From assembly GCA_014730115.1 (NCBI GenBank), contig WJIU01000014.1, positions 1-40,034 of the forward strand: a stretch of DNA of 40,034 nucleotides, written 5' to 3'. The number at the start of each line of letters is the position of its first letter. The first letter of the stretch is position 1. This DNA is from Microcaldota archaeon. Its GTDB lineage: Archaea > Micrarchaeota > Micrarchaeia > Anstonellales > Bilamarchaeaceae. Under the pieces are notes generated by a model. That model was not told the DNA's origin and searched no databases. It worked only from the letters and a program-made list of their open reading frames with translations. A program made the translations under genes and the position numbers. Positions 6,281 through 14,041 of this stretch are shown here, in pieces.

Positions 6281-8024
6281 GCCTTTTCCTGCTCCTGAAC
6301 ACCGGCCCAAGCATCCTGTTCATAAAATAGCGTTTAATTTTCTTGGATTTCCTTTTTGGCTTTCGGAAAACCCGGGGCCTTTTTTGATTTTCTTTCTTTC
6401 TGTTTTTAGACGGGGATTTTACTGCTGCGGTCTTCTTTCTTGGCCTCTTCTTGTTTTTCGCAGGTTTTTGTGGCAGCATTTCCTTCGGGTTTTCCTTTTT
6501 TCTCTTTCTGGGAAGTTTTTTCTTCGGGCTTTCCGCCGGTTTTTCCAATGGTTTAATCAATCCTCTCTTTCTGGAAGTTTTCCTTCTTACAGTCCTTTTT
6601 TTCTCCGGTCTGCGGACCCTTCCTGAAGGCTTTTTCTTTTTTCTGTTCCGCTTTTTCCCTAACTTTGTTTTTTTTGTCTTCCCCATGGCCTTTTCCGATA
6701 TGGGATAACTTTCCCTTAAGGCATGCGCCCTGCTCTGGAAAACTGGGCTTTTGATTTTTGGTAATGAACTGCCAAAGCCTGAAACAGGAGGTTCTGGGGG
6801 CTTGGGCAGAACAGCTGGTTTTTCTGTGCTGGGCGTTTTCCTGTCCTTGTGCCCATTTTTGGATTTCCCGGACCCGACAACCACCGGTCGAAGAATAAGC
6901 GCCGGCTTAAAGCCTTCAGGATTTTTTATGAAGCAGAATGGCATTACAGCCTTAAGAAATTCCTGAACCGGCGGATTGACAATCAGGGGGTTGCGGCTGT
7001 CCTTCATGGGAAGGGGGGAATCAACTTTCCGGCAGGGGGCAGAAGGGGCCTTCCTGTTAACAGGCTTGTAATCCTCCAAAGGTACCTGCACTTTCACCTC
7101 ATCCTCGGCCCTGCCGTCGAACACCTTGATAAACATATAAGGAATTTTCAGGGAGGAGCCATCCATCGGAATCACCAGGGGACCCAAATCAGTGGGCATA
7201 AGAAGGCCCGCGCTGAAAAATGCCCTGGGCATTGACTGCAGCTTAATGGGCTCAACCTTTACTGCCTGGGGCTCGAACTGGGGGGCAGCAAACGATTGCG
7301 GCTTTGCAAAATGCTCCTTTACGGTTTTCATCTCCCCCCTCTCAATATCCAGAACCAGCACGCTGGTATCCGGCAGAACAAGCCTTTCGCTACGCATGCC
7401 GCCGTGAGCCCCCATGACCTCTTCTCTGGAAATGCTGCTGAGGCTGTGTTTTGCCAGCTCGGATAGTCTAATGCCTCCCGTGCCGGCATACATGGAATTC
7501 AAATCCTCCATGCTTACCGGGTCGGCATCGTAATCAACCAGAGAAATATGAATCGCCTCCGACCGCCCCTGGACATTTATCTCTTCCGCATTCGGAAAGA
7601 GAAGTTCGCCTTTGTTTCCAACTGCCAGCGGCACGCCTTTCTCTCCAAAGAAAAAGTGTATCCCCCCATTTGTTTTTTTGGAAAATTCCAGTGCTGTGCC
7701 TTTCACGGAATCAGAATCCTCAAACTGGGAAAAATCGGCTTCCAGAATCTTGGATGGCTCCCCCTTGACCAGGAGGTGACTGCCGATTTTTACTGCCACA
7801 ATTTCATAAGCATCCAGCCCCTTGTTGTATATCTTCGCTACTCCGCCCCCGTTATGCCTGGCAATTTTCTCTATGATTTCTCCCGCACTTGCACCGTCAG
7901 GCACCAAGGCCGAAAAGGTTTCTCCGTTCACGCAAACCGAGCGGCGGGCAAGCTGGTGAAGCGCAGGGATGCGGCTTCTGCTCTGGTTGATGGTGGATTT
8001 GGATGCCAGACGTCGTCCCGCCAT
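6195..8024 (-). CDS. Unknown 609-residue protein with a long Lys/Arg-rich C-terminal tail
   Basis: I do not recognise the family. Residues 1-30 are Arg/Ser-rich. Residues 30-240 look globular with several predicted beta strands (YEIVAVKIGSHLLVKG; SVLVLDIERGEM). Residues 240-440 form a Pro-rich, low-complexity section with a possible small domain at 280-320. From about 449 to 570 about half of all residues are Lys or Arg, interspersed with Pro, like histone H1-type or nucleoid protein tails. This suggests nucleic acid or ribosome binding, but that is inference. The gene starts 9 bases after thrS on the same strand and is probably co-transcribed with it. The last 28 codons lie antisense to the 3' end of the protease gene, an unusually long convergent overlap. 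A frameshift near the end would also explain the overlap. Confidence 0.75.
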   Translation of the reverse strand: MAGRRLASKSTINQSRSRIPALHQLARRSVCVNGETFSALVPDGASAGEIIEKIARHNGGGVAKIYNKGLDAYEIVAVKIGSHLLVKGEPSKILEADFSQFEDSDSVKGTALEFSKKTNGGIHFFFGEKGVPLAVGNKGELLFPNAEEINVQGRSEAIHISLVDYDADPVSMEDLNSMYAGTGGIRLSELAKHSLSSISREEVMGAHGGMRSERLVLPDTSVLVLDIERGEMKTVKEHFAKPQSFAAPQFEPQAVKVEPIKLQSMPRAFFSAGLLMPTDLGPLVIPMDGSSLKIPYMFIKVFDGRAEDEVKVQVPLEDYKPVNRKAPSAPCRKVDSPLPMKDSRNPLIVNPPVQEFLKAVMPFCFIKNPEGFKPALILRPVVVGSGKSKNGHKDRKTPSTEKPAVLPKPPEPPVSGFGSSLPKIKSPVFQSRAHALRESYPISEKAMGKTKKTKLGKKRNRKKKKPSGRVRRPEKKRTVRRKTSRKRGLIKPLEKPAESPKKKLPRKRKKENPKEMLPQKPAKNKKRPRKKTAAVKSPSKNRKKENQKRPRVFRKPKRKSKKIKRYFMNRMLGPVFRSRKRLSGKARAGNSGQRKSGSRTSARSQSSCS

Positions 8025-8033
8025 TTCAATCTC

Positions 8034-9905
8034 CTACAGTACCGGCCTCATTGAGAGCCTATCGGGAAGAGAGAGCTCTTCATACGGCTTGTCCCTGTTG
8101 CAATTCCCGATTTTTCTTGCCAGCTCTTCCAGTCCAATTTCCTTTTTCTCTCCGGTTTCCCTTACTGTCACCGACAGCTTACCAGATTCCATCTCCTTGT
8201 CTCCCACAACTGCAATGTAGGGAATCCATTCTTTCTGGGCCTCCCTGATTTTCTTGCCCAGGGGCTCGTCGCGGTCGTCAAAATCAGCCCTTATGTCATA
8301 ATGCCTGCACTGCTCCAGAAGTTTTGAAGCAAATGCCTTGTGGTCATCCCCCACCGGTATTATTCTCAGCTGGGTTGGGGAAAGCCATACCGGCAGCATG
8401 GCTTTTTTTCCGGCTTTCATGTCAAGAGCCTGTTTTTCCAGAAGGGCATAGATAACCCTTTCCGTGCTTCCGCTAATTGAAGCATGAAGGATAAGGGGCC
8501 TTTTCTTGCTTCCGTCGCTGTCCACAAAACTGATATCATAGGTGTCGGCATTCTCAACATCTATCTGCACTGTGGTCAGAGCACTGGCCTTGCTCATGGT
8601 GTCGACAAAATTGAATTCAAACTTGGTGATGAAATAGGCATACCTTTCCTTGAACATCTCCACAAGAATTGGCTTCCCCCCTTTCTTTACCATGTTAAGG
8701 TACCAATCCTTGTTTTCATTGAAAAAGTCCTCCTGAATCCTGAATCCCACTTCAGTTTCAAGACCAAGCTCCCGGTTCCACTTCAGGCCCATGTCATACT
8801 GCAGTTCGAATTCCCTTTTTGCCTGTTCAATATCAGCAGCGAATGTGTGCATATCGGGCATGGTAAAGGCCCTCAGCCGCTTAAGGCCGGCAAGCTCTCC
8901 TGACTGCTCCCTCCGGAAGCTGTAGCGGGTAAGCTCAAACATCTTGAGTGGAAGCACCTTGTGGGACATGACCATGTCATGGGCTATGAGGAACTGCCCG
9001 AAGCATGCGGCGAAGCGCAAAAACAGTTTTTTATCCTCACTCAAAACAACATACTGCCTTGCGGGAAACCGGTTCAGGTATTTCTTCAGTGTGGGGTGCT
9101 CGAAGTCATACATCAGAGGGGTTTCCACTTCCAGCGCACCGTGGCCCACGCACCAGTCAGTAATCATCCTGTCAAGTATCTTTTTCACCAGGCGGCCCTT
9201 GGGCAGTATCCTGAAATTTCCGGGGTCCGAGCCCGGCTCGTAATCAATCATGCCCTGCTCCTTCATCAGCCTGATATGGGGAGGCTCTTCCTCGTACGCC
9301 CTGACCTTCTCTGTTTCATAGGTGGCGAATTTCCTGAGGTTTTCACGGCCTTTGTAGTCAAACCTGTCCACATCATGAAGCTTGCCGTCCAGGCCCATTA
9401 TATAGAAACGGCTCTTAAGCTCGTTCTCCTTGCGCAGGCTTTTGGAGACTTCCTCCACCTCGCTTGGCTTGACGTCAACAGAGCCGGGCCCGTGGAACTC
9501 CCTGGAAAGCTCGGCAAGAGGATGGCCCTTGCATTTCAGGGTATAGCCCTTGTACCAGCCAAATGGGGAATGGTCCGCACTAAACCCCCTTTCCCTGAGC
9601 TTTTCCTCGCTTTTTTCAATAACCTTCTTTGCCACCTGGGGGGAAGACGGTTTGGAGGTGAGATGCACCAGGGGATAAAGAAGGATATTCCTGGTTTTTA
9701 CCTGCTCGGCAATGGTGGAGCTCTCCCCGACCAGACGGTCTGATGCGGTTTCCACATCTTCGTCGCCCTGCTCCACGGCTGAGAACACCACAAGAACCTC
9801 CTCAAACCGCCTGGGCTCTTCTGATTCAATTTTCTCTGCTTCCTTGATTGCCTTCTTTGTCGGTATAACCTCTATGTAATCAGCATGTATCGTAAGGATG
9901 CGCAT
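8034..9905 (-). CDS. thrS: Threonyl-tRNA synthetase (archaeal type)
   Basis: The 623-residue class II enzyme charges tRNA-Thr. Residues 1 to about 140 form the archaeal editing domain (related to D-aminoacyl-tRNA deacylase), with the opening MRILTIHADYIEV, rather than the bacterial N1/N2 module. The catalytic core follows (about 200-500) with motif 2-like RYSFRREQSGELAGLKRLRAF split over two segments, the RFAACFGQF segment carrying the zinc-ligand Cys, and LHASISGSTERVIYALLE as motif 3. The C-terminal anticodon domain begins near 510 (PVWLSPTQLRIIPVGDDH). A TATA element at about 9944-9951 and a GAGGTG ribosome binding site support the start at 9905. The unknown basic-tailed gene follows closely. 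Confidence 0.96.
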   Translation of the reverse strand: MRILTIHADYIEVIPTKKAIKEAEKIESEEPRRFEEVLVVFSAVEQGDEDVETASDRLVGESSTIAEQVKTRNILLYPLVHLTSKPSSPQVAKKVIEKSEEKLRERGFSADHSPFGWYKGYTLKCKGHPLAELSREFHGPGSVDVKPSEVEEVSKSLRKENELKSRFYIMGLDGKLHDVDRFDYKGRENLRKFATYETEKVRAYEEEPPHIRLMKEQGMIDYEPGSDPGNFRILPKGRLVKKILDRMITDWCVGHGALEVETPLMYDFEHPTLKKYLNRFPARQYVVLSEDKKLFLRFAACFGQFLIAHDMVMSHKVLPLKMFELTRYSFRREQSGELAGLKRLRAFTMPDMHTFAADIEQAKREFELQYDMGLKWNRELGLETEVGFRIQEDFFNENKDWYLNMVKKGGKPILVEMFKERYAYFITKFEFNFVDTMSKASALTTVQIDVENADTYDISFVDSDGSKKRPLILHASISGSTERVIYALLEKQALDMKAGKKAMLPVWLSPTQLRIIPVGDDHKAFASKLLEQCRHYDIRADFDDRDEPLGKKIREAQKEWIPYIAVVGDKEMESGKLSVTVRETGEKKEIGLEELARKIGNCNRDKPYEELSLPDRLSMRPVL

Positions 9906-9966
9906 TATTACTACACCTCTCGGACAATACTGGCTGATATATGTTAAAAAGTTATTGCCGGCAGGA

Positions 9967-10467
9967 TTACTTTTGTTTTATATAATCGAAAACCCTGTGC
10001 CCCTTCTTAACTTTTACATAGTTTCTGATGAATGCCAGGAAAACCAGGGGCCTCTCAATTACCAGCCTTTTCCCTCTCCTTCTTGAGCCGAATCCCAGGC
10101 GGAGAAGCATCACCTGGTCCTGCTTGCTCATGTCTCCCAGGGACACGATTCCCTTCTCATCAACGTGGCCTACCGCATCAAAAAGACCGGCCAGGTAGTT
10201 GGCCGCATATTCGTTAAGATACTTGAATCTTTCCAGCTGCTCCTTTTCCACACACTGGAAAAATTTCCGGTAGGCTGAATGGTAGAAATAGGCCTTGTCC
10301 TCTTCGGTCAGAAGCTTGTCTGTTGTGGTGAGTTCCTTTTCAATTGCTTCGGTGGAGAAGGTTTCCAGCAGCTGCTCGTTTCCTTGGACTCCAACTCCCT
10401 CCGAAGTCCTGGCCTTTCTCCAGAGGCCAACGAGATATGCAAGTTCAGGGGTTAGTTTAATCTTCAT
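9967..10467 (-). CDS. Degenerate LAGLIDADG-fold protein, probably not a nuclease
   Basis: This 166-residue stand-alone protein appears to contain two LAGLIDADG half-domains. The first starts with ELAYLVGLWRKA (residues 8-19), where an active enzyme would have an acidic residue and Gly. It then continues GVGVQGNEQLLETF, as in DOD-type homing nucleases. The second has LAGLFDAVGHV near residue 92, in which the catalytic acidic position holds Val. Both active-site acids therefore appear lost, pointing to a domesticated DNA- or RNA-binding protein. It is not inside another gene and there is no sign of an intein or intron. The start at 10467 has a strong SD (AGGAGGG), and the gene lies 28 bases after the unknown 156-residue gene, so the two are probably one operon. 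thrS lies downstream behind its own promoter. Confidence 0.65.
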   Translation of the reverse strand: MKIKLTPELAYLVGLWRKARTSEGVGVQGNEQLLETFSTEAIEKELTTTDKLLTEEDKAYFYHSAYRKFFQCVEKEQLERFKYLNEYAANYLAGLFDAVGHVDEKGIVSLGDMSKQDQVMLLRLGFGSRRRGKRLVIERPLVFLAFIRNYVKVKKGHRVFDYIKQK

Positions 10468-10495
10468 TTACAACCCTCCTGCAACACAGGACGAT

Positions 10496-10966
10496 TCAGG
10501 TTTTCAGTTTCTTTTTCTTTTTTTCCTTTTCCTTCTCGAATTTTACCGTCTTTTTCCTCGGCACTCCGATTTCCACCCTGCGGGCGCCGGAGATGAACTC
10601 ATTGATTTCCTCTGCCAGCAGCTCATCAAGCTGGGCCGAGAACCACCTTGCAACCTTTGCCGAGATATAGGCCCTCCGGAAGATTTCCGCAAGCTCCTCC
10701 CGCTCTGCCAGGGTAAAGGGCTCTTCATCCTCCGCTATTCTGGTTTCGGCATTCTGAAGAAGCTCGCCGAATCTCTGGACGTCCTCATCGCTTGCCCCCC
10801 CTGCACTCAGTGCAGAGAGAATGCCTTTTGACAGTATAGTATTCCTCTTGCCGGTCCGGGTAAGGAGGTTGTCCAGTTTCTTTAAATCTGCAGAACCCAG
10901 CCCACCTTTCTTTGCGGCTTCAATAACCCGCCTGGCAAACTGGAAAAAGGCACCTATGAATTTCAT
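10496..10966 (-). CDS. Unknown helical protein with basic C-terminal tail
   Basis: I do not recognise this 156-residue protein. It is largely alpha-helical by eye (residues 1-125), with an N-terminal hydrophobic patch MKFIGAFFQFARRVI that is amphipathic rather than a signal peptide. It ends in a Lys/Glu-rich tail (about residues 135-156) whose last residues are nearly all Lys. The ATG at 10966 is chosen over one at 10990 because the TATA element at 10991-11003 directly abuts the longer start, leaving no room for a transcript, while 10966 sits about 31 bases from its centre. It appears to be the first gene of a two-gene unit with the LAGLIDADG protein. A role in nucleic acid binding is only a guess from the tail. 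Confidence 0.7.
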   Translation of the reverse strand: MKFIGAFFQFARRVIEAAKKGGLGSADLKKLDNLLTRTGKRNTILSKGILSALSAGGASDEDVQRFGELLQNAETRIAEDEEPFTLAEREELAEIFRRAYISAKVARWFSAQLDELLAEEINEFISGARRVEIGVPRKKTVKFEKEKEKKKKKLKT

Positions 10967-10990
10967 ATTCTCAGAAGTGATTGAGCACAC

Positions 10991-11003
10991 ATATTTAATA
11001 AAG
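10991..11003 (-). promoter_or_regulatory. TATA element of the 156-residue unknown gene
   Basis: On the minus strand this reads CTTTATTAAATAT, centred about 31 bases from the ATG at 10966. It decides the start codon, because a start at 10990 would abut the element. Confidence 0.45.
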
Positions 11004-11060
11004 TGTTATCTCCCTTTTCTGGAACTCCGCCACGGGGGTGAAACAGCCCAATCAACTAAC

Positions 11061-11068
11061 TATTTAAA
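11061..11068 (+). promoter_or_regulatory. TATA box of purM
   Basis: TATTTAAA is centred 26 bases before the ATG at 11091, predicting a leaderless mRNA. This rules out the much longer open frame that extends upstream to 10821. Confidence 0.6.
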
Positions 11069-11090
11069 CATCGGCGGTCAGAATACATCC

Positions 11091-12077
11091 ATGAAGTATC
11101 AGGTAGACGTAGGACACGTCAAAAAAATCCAGCGCTCCATATGGAACAACATAAAATCCACATTTTCTTTCCGGAAGGGCTACGGGGAGCCGGTCCCGGT
11201 TTACGGCCATTACGGCGGAATATTCAAATGCGGCGACGAGAACCTGGTAATCCATACTGACGGAGTGGGCACAAAGCTGCTCGTGGCCCAGTCTGTAGGC
11301 AGATACAATACCGTCGGCATTGACGCGGTGGCCATGTCTGTAAACGACATCCTGTGCGTAGGGGCAGAGCCCCTGGTTGGTGTGGACTACATAGCACTGG
11401 CTGAGGAGGATGACGTTTTGGTAGGCCAGATTATGGAAGGCCTGGTAAAGGGCGCAGAGGAAAGCAGCTGTGCCATAGTGGGGGGCGAAACAGCCATTAT
11501 TCCTGACATAGTAAAGGGGGGTGAAAAGCCTTTTGATTTGACTTTCACAGCCGTGGGCAGGATAAAAAAGATGATACTTGGCAACGAAATAGCCAAAGGC
11601 GACGTAATGGTGGGCCTGGAGAGCTCCGGCCTCCATTCCAATGGATACACCCTGGCCAGGAATGCCCTGGATTCCGGGGAATGGGGAGAGGAAATGCTTG
11701 TGCCCACCAGAATATATGCAAACCCCCTTCTGGAAACAATAGACGCCTGCGACGTCCACGGCATCGCCCACATCACCGGCGGGGCGTTTTCCAAGCTGAC
11801 CCGGCTCAACAAGGATGTGGGCTACCGTCTGGACAACCTTCCCGCCCCCAAGCCGATATTCAAGGCAATCCAGGAAAGGGTAAAAAGCGTAAAAGAAATG
11901 TACCGGACATTCAACATGGGGATTGGCATGGTTGTCGTGCTTCCGGAAGACCGTGCCGGTACTTTGATAAACATAGCGAAAAAGCACGGCATAGAGGCCG
12001 ACACAATAGGGAAAATAATTGAAAAGAAAGGAGTCTGGATGGATTACAGGGGCAAGGAAATGAATCTTTCCATCTAA
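11091..12077 (+). CDS. purM: Phosphoribosylformylglycinamidine cyclo-ligase (AIR synthetase)
   Basis: The 328-residue enzyme closes the imidazole ring of formylglycinamidine ribotide using ATP, in purine biosynthesis. Seen in order: the N-terminal GHYGGIF (residues 40-46), the ATP/metal segment HTDGVGTKLLVAQ, AMSVNDILCVGAEPL, GGETAIIPDI near 131, and the C-terminal domain motifs SSGLHSNGYTLAR near 183 and HITGGAF near 226. These match PurM. The open frame continues far upstream, but only the ATG at 11091 has a TATA box at the right distance, and conserved sequence begins there. The lipoprotein gene follows 9 bases after the stop with its own GGTGA site, so the two are likely co-transcribed. 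Confidence 0.95.
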   Translation: MKYQVDVGHVKKIQRSIWNNIKSTFSFRKGYGEPVPVYGHYGGIFKCGDENLVIHTDGVGTKLLVAQSVGRYNTVGIDAVAMSVNDILCVGAEPLVGVDYIALAEEDDVLVGQIMEGLVKGAEESSCAIVGGETAIIPDIVKGGEKPFDLTFTAVGRIKKMILGNEIAKGDVMVGLESSGLHSNGYTLARNALDSGEWGEEMLVPTRIYANPLLETIDACDVHGIAHITGGAFSKLTRLNKDVGYRLDNLPAPKPIFKAIQERVKSVKEMYRTFNMGIGMVVVLPEDRAGTLINIAKKHGIEADTIGKIIEKKGVWMDYRGKEMNLSI

Positions 12078-12086
12078 GGTGAAATC

Positions 12087-12641
12087 ATGAGGACTTTTCT
12101 TCTGCTTGCCGGCATGCTCGTTCTTTACGGGTGCTGCATGACCCCGGAAACCTACCAGGACCTGAATTATACTTATACCATACCTGAAGACGACTCTTCC
12201 CCTGAACTGCCAATAACCGAGGATGAACAGCCTGAAGAGCAGACAGAAGAGGGGGAATATGTCCCGCCTGAGCCCGAGGAAAACAACACTGCAGAAACCA
12301 CCCAGACTGACTGTGCGACCATGACTCCGGACTGCGAATCCTGCCTTGCAAAAACCGGCTGCGGCTGGTGCAAGAGCAGCAATTCCTGCCTGCTCGGCGA
12401 TGAATCCGGGCCAGGGGTGAGTTCCTGTCCGGAAGGAAAGTGGACAGTTACTGTGCAGGGATGCAGCGTTGTTGAAGAGGGAGAGAGCTGCTCCGACATA
12501 ACCACATGCTCGGACTGCCTCAGCGGCACCGGCTGCAAATGGTGCATCCAGGGAACAAAATGCGTGCCGGAATCATCCCCGGAAGAATGCTTCGGCGGAT
12601 GGCTGACCGAATCCTACCAGTGTGCTTACGCATCAAGATGA
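12087..12641 (+). CDS. Putative lipoprotein with two PSI-like Cys-rich repeats
   Basis: The 184-residue protein starts with a signal peptide (RTFLLLAGMLVL) and a lipobox-like LYGC ending at C16, so it is probably a lipid-anchored surface protein. Residues 25-78 form an acidic, Pro/Glu/Thr-rich linker. Two Cys-rich repeats follow (about 79-125 and 137-181), each containing C-x2-C then C-x-W-C (CESCLAKTGCGWC; CSDCLSGTGCKWC), the hallmark of PSI (plexin-semaphorin-integrin) modules. With many disulfides likely, it should face outside. GGTGAAATC before the ATG is the ribosome binding site. The 3' end overlaps the convergent Dph6-like gene by 9 bases. PSI assignment is by pattern; function is unknown, and adhesion or protein binding is possible. 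Confidence 0.8.
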   Translation: MRTFLLLAGMLVLYGCCMTPETYQDLNYTYTIPEDDSSPELPITEDEQPEEQTEEGEYVPPEPEENNTAETTQTDCATMTPDCESCLAKTGCGWCKSSNSCLLGDESGPGVSSCPEGKWTVTVQGCSVVEEGESCSDITTCSDCLSGTGCKWCIQGTKCVPESSPEECFGGWLTESYQCAYASR

Positions 12642-13253
12642 AACTACTTCTGCGGTGCCCCTTATTCCGTCCCATTGTTTTTTCCATTTCTTTATCTCAA
12701 TCCTTTTCTTGAAGAAAGGAGCATTGGCCACGAATGTCTCCCCTTCACCCCCTTCCAGGAAAAGGTGTATTGCCGGTTTGCTGGAATCAAGAAGCTTCTT
12801 CAGCGGCTCCCCAAGGAATTCAGGCCCCAGGCCTTCCGCGGACACTGCAGAAACATAGATTTCAAAATACTCAAGCATCTCTGCCATGGCTTCCTTGCCC
12901 TTGTGCCACAGAGGGGCGTATGTGGGTATTCCCAGCTCTTCGCCGATGGCATCGACTCTTCTGCGCTGGTATTCGCTTTCAACTGCCCCGGTAACTATCC
13001 CCTCTGAACCAATTTCGCTGATTCTGTTTCTCACTTTCTCTTTCCAGTCCTGCTCGGTCACTTTGACAGTGTGGATTTCCAGCCCCATTGCACCGGCCTG
13101 CCTTTCAGTCATATGGATATTCGGGTGGTGGAACATCATGGAGTATTCCGGGGGCCGGACGGTAAGCAGGACAGGCTCAAACCCCTGGGCCATTGCCCAG
13201 AAGGCTGCAAAAACACTGTCTTTTCCTCCGGAAAAAAGCACTGCAACCCGCAT
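12633..13253 (-). CDS. Diphthine-ammonia ligase family PP-loop ATPase (Dph6-like)
   Basis: The 206-residue protein has an N-terminal PP-loop, SGGKDS (residues 8-13), and the DUF71/Dph6 signatures EYQRRRVD near 104 and EGGEGETFV near 178. In archaea and eukaryotes this family performs the last step of diphthamide synthesis on elongation factor 2, amidating diphthine with ammonium and ATP. The length fits the short archaeal form without a C-terminal YjgF domain. The third Gly-rich motif reads EGGEGETF rather than the more usual GEGGEYETF, a small deviation. The start is 26 bases from a TATA element inside the 32-base gap to the divergent HAD gene. The gene ends convergently with the PSI lipoprotein. 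Confidence 0.88.
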   Translation of the reverse strand: MRVAVLFSGGKDSVFAAFWAMAQGFEPVLLTVRPPEYSMMFHHPNIHMTERQAGAMGLEIHTVKVTEQDWKEKVRNRISEIGSEGIVTGAVESEYQRRRVDAIGEELGIPTYAPLWHKGKEAMAEMLEYFEIYVSAVSAEGLGPEFLGEPLKKLLDSSKPAIHLFLEGGEGETFVANAPFFKKRIEIKKWKKQWDGIRGTAEVVSS

Positions 13254-13257
13254 AAGG

Positions 13258-13282
13258 TTATAAGGGCTCCAAGCTTATTAAA
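13258..13282. promoter_or_regulatory. Interlocked divergent promoters (Dph6-like / HAD gene)
   Basis: The gap between the two start codons (13253 minus, 13286 plus) is only 32 bases. TTATAAG at 13258-13264 is centred 25 bases before the plus-strand ATG. CTTTTAATAAG on the minus strand, at about 13274-13284, is centred 26 bases before the minus-strand ATG. Each TATA thus sits almost on top of the other gene's transcription start. Confidence 0.45.
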
Positions 13283-13285
13283 AGC

Positions 13286-14041
13286 ATGATAAAGGCTGTT
13301 GTTTTTGACCTGGACGGAACACTTTACCGCGGCAGCCAGGCAATAAGAGGAGCACCGGATGCCCTGAAGAAACTTCGGGAAAATGGAGCCAGGGTTCTTT
13401 TTCTCACCAATGCGGCCACCAGGAGCAGGAAGGATGTTGCTGAAAAGCTCTGCTCCATGGGAATAAAGGCCGGGAAGGAAGAGGTTTACTGCAGCGCCTA
13501 TTTTCTGGCCAGGTATATCCGTGAGCACTATCCGGATAAAACAGTTTTCGTGGTCGGGGAAAGGGGAATGGCCGAAGAATTAGCTGAGGTCGGAATCAGG
13601 CATGTTGAAAGGGATGCAGGCATTGTCGCGGTAGGGCTGGATAGGCAGTTCACTTATGAAAAACTTGCACGGGCTCATGAAGAGCTTGGAAAGGGAGCCA
13701 TCCTGCTTGCCAGCAACAAGGACAGCACATTCCCCACTGAAAGGGGCTTCATGCCGGGGGCAGGCTCAATTGTTGCCTCTGTGGAAACTGCCTCCGGCAG
13801 AGAGGCGCATGTGGTCGGAAAGCCCAACTGCTTCGGGCTTGAAATAATCAAACAGGACCACAGGCTTGAAAACAAAGAAATCCTGGTGGTCGGGGACCGC
13901 ATTGAAACCGACATACTTTTTGCCAAAGAATGCGGGGCAAAATCAGTGCTGGTGATGAGCGGCGTGAGCAAAAAGAAAGACATCAGGAACATTGTCCCTG
14001 ATTACGTAATTGAATCGGTTGCAGAGTTCAGTCTCCCATGA
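13286..14041 (+). CDS. HAD-superfamily phosphatase, NagD-like (class IIA)
   Basis: The 251-residue protein has HAD motif I DLDGTL (catalytic D8 and D10), motif II in FLTNAATRSR near residue 40, motif III Lys in VVGKPN near 175, and motif IV VGDRIETDI near 205. The C2a cap lies between motifs II and III, typical of NagD, p-nitrophenyl phosphatase and phosphoglycolate phosphatase-like enzymes. It would hydrolyse a small phosphate ester in the cytosol; the substrate is unknown. A TATA box 25 bases before the ATG predicts leaderless mRNA. The gene overlaps the convergent zinc ribbon gene by 14 bases. Confidence 0.9.
   Translation: MIKAVVFDLDGTLYRGSQAIRGAPDALKKLRENGARVLFLTNAATRSRKDVAEKLCSMGIKAGKEEVYCSAYFLARYIREHYPDKTVFVVGERGMAEELAEVGIRHVERDAGIVAVGLDRQFTYEKLARAHEELGKGAILLASNKDSTFPTERGFMPGAGSIVASVETASGREAHVVGKPNCFGLEIIKQDHRLENKEILVVGDRIETDILFAKECGAKSVLVMSGVSKKKDIRNIVPDYVIESVAEFSLP

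Noticed and set aside
9967-10467. Active homing endonuclease or mobile intron/intein
   Set aside because: Both catalytic acidic positions are replaced, and the gene does not interrupt any other gene.
10821-11090. Upstream extension of the purM frame
   Set aside because: It overlaps the divergent gene, and the TATA box lies inside it at 11061. Conserved PurM sequence begins only after 11091.
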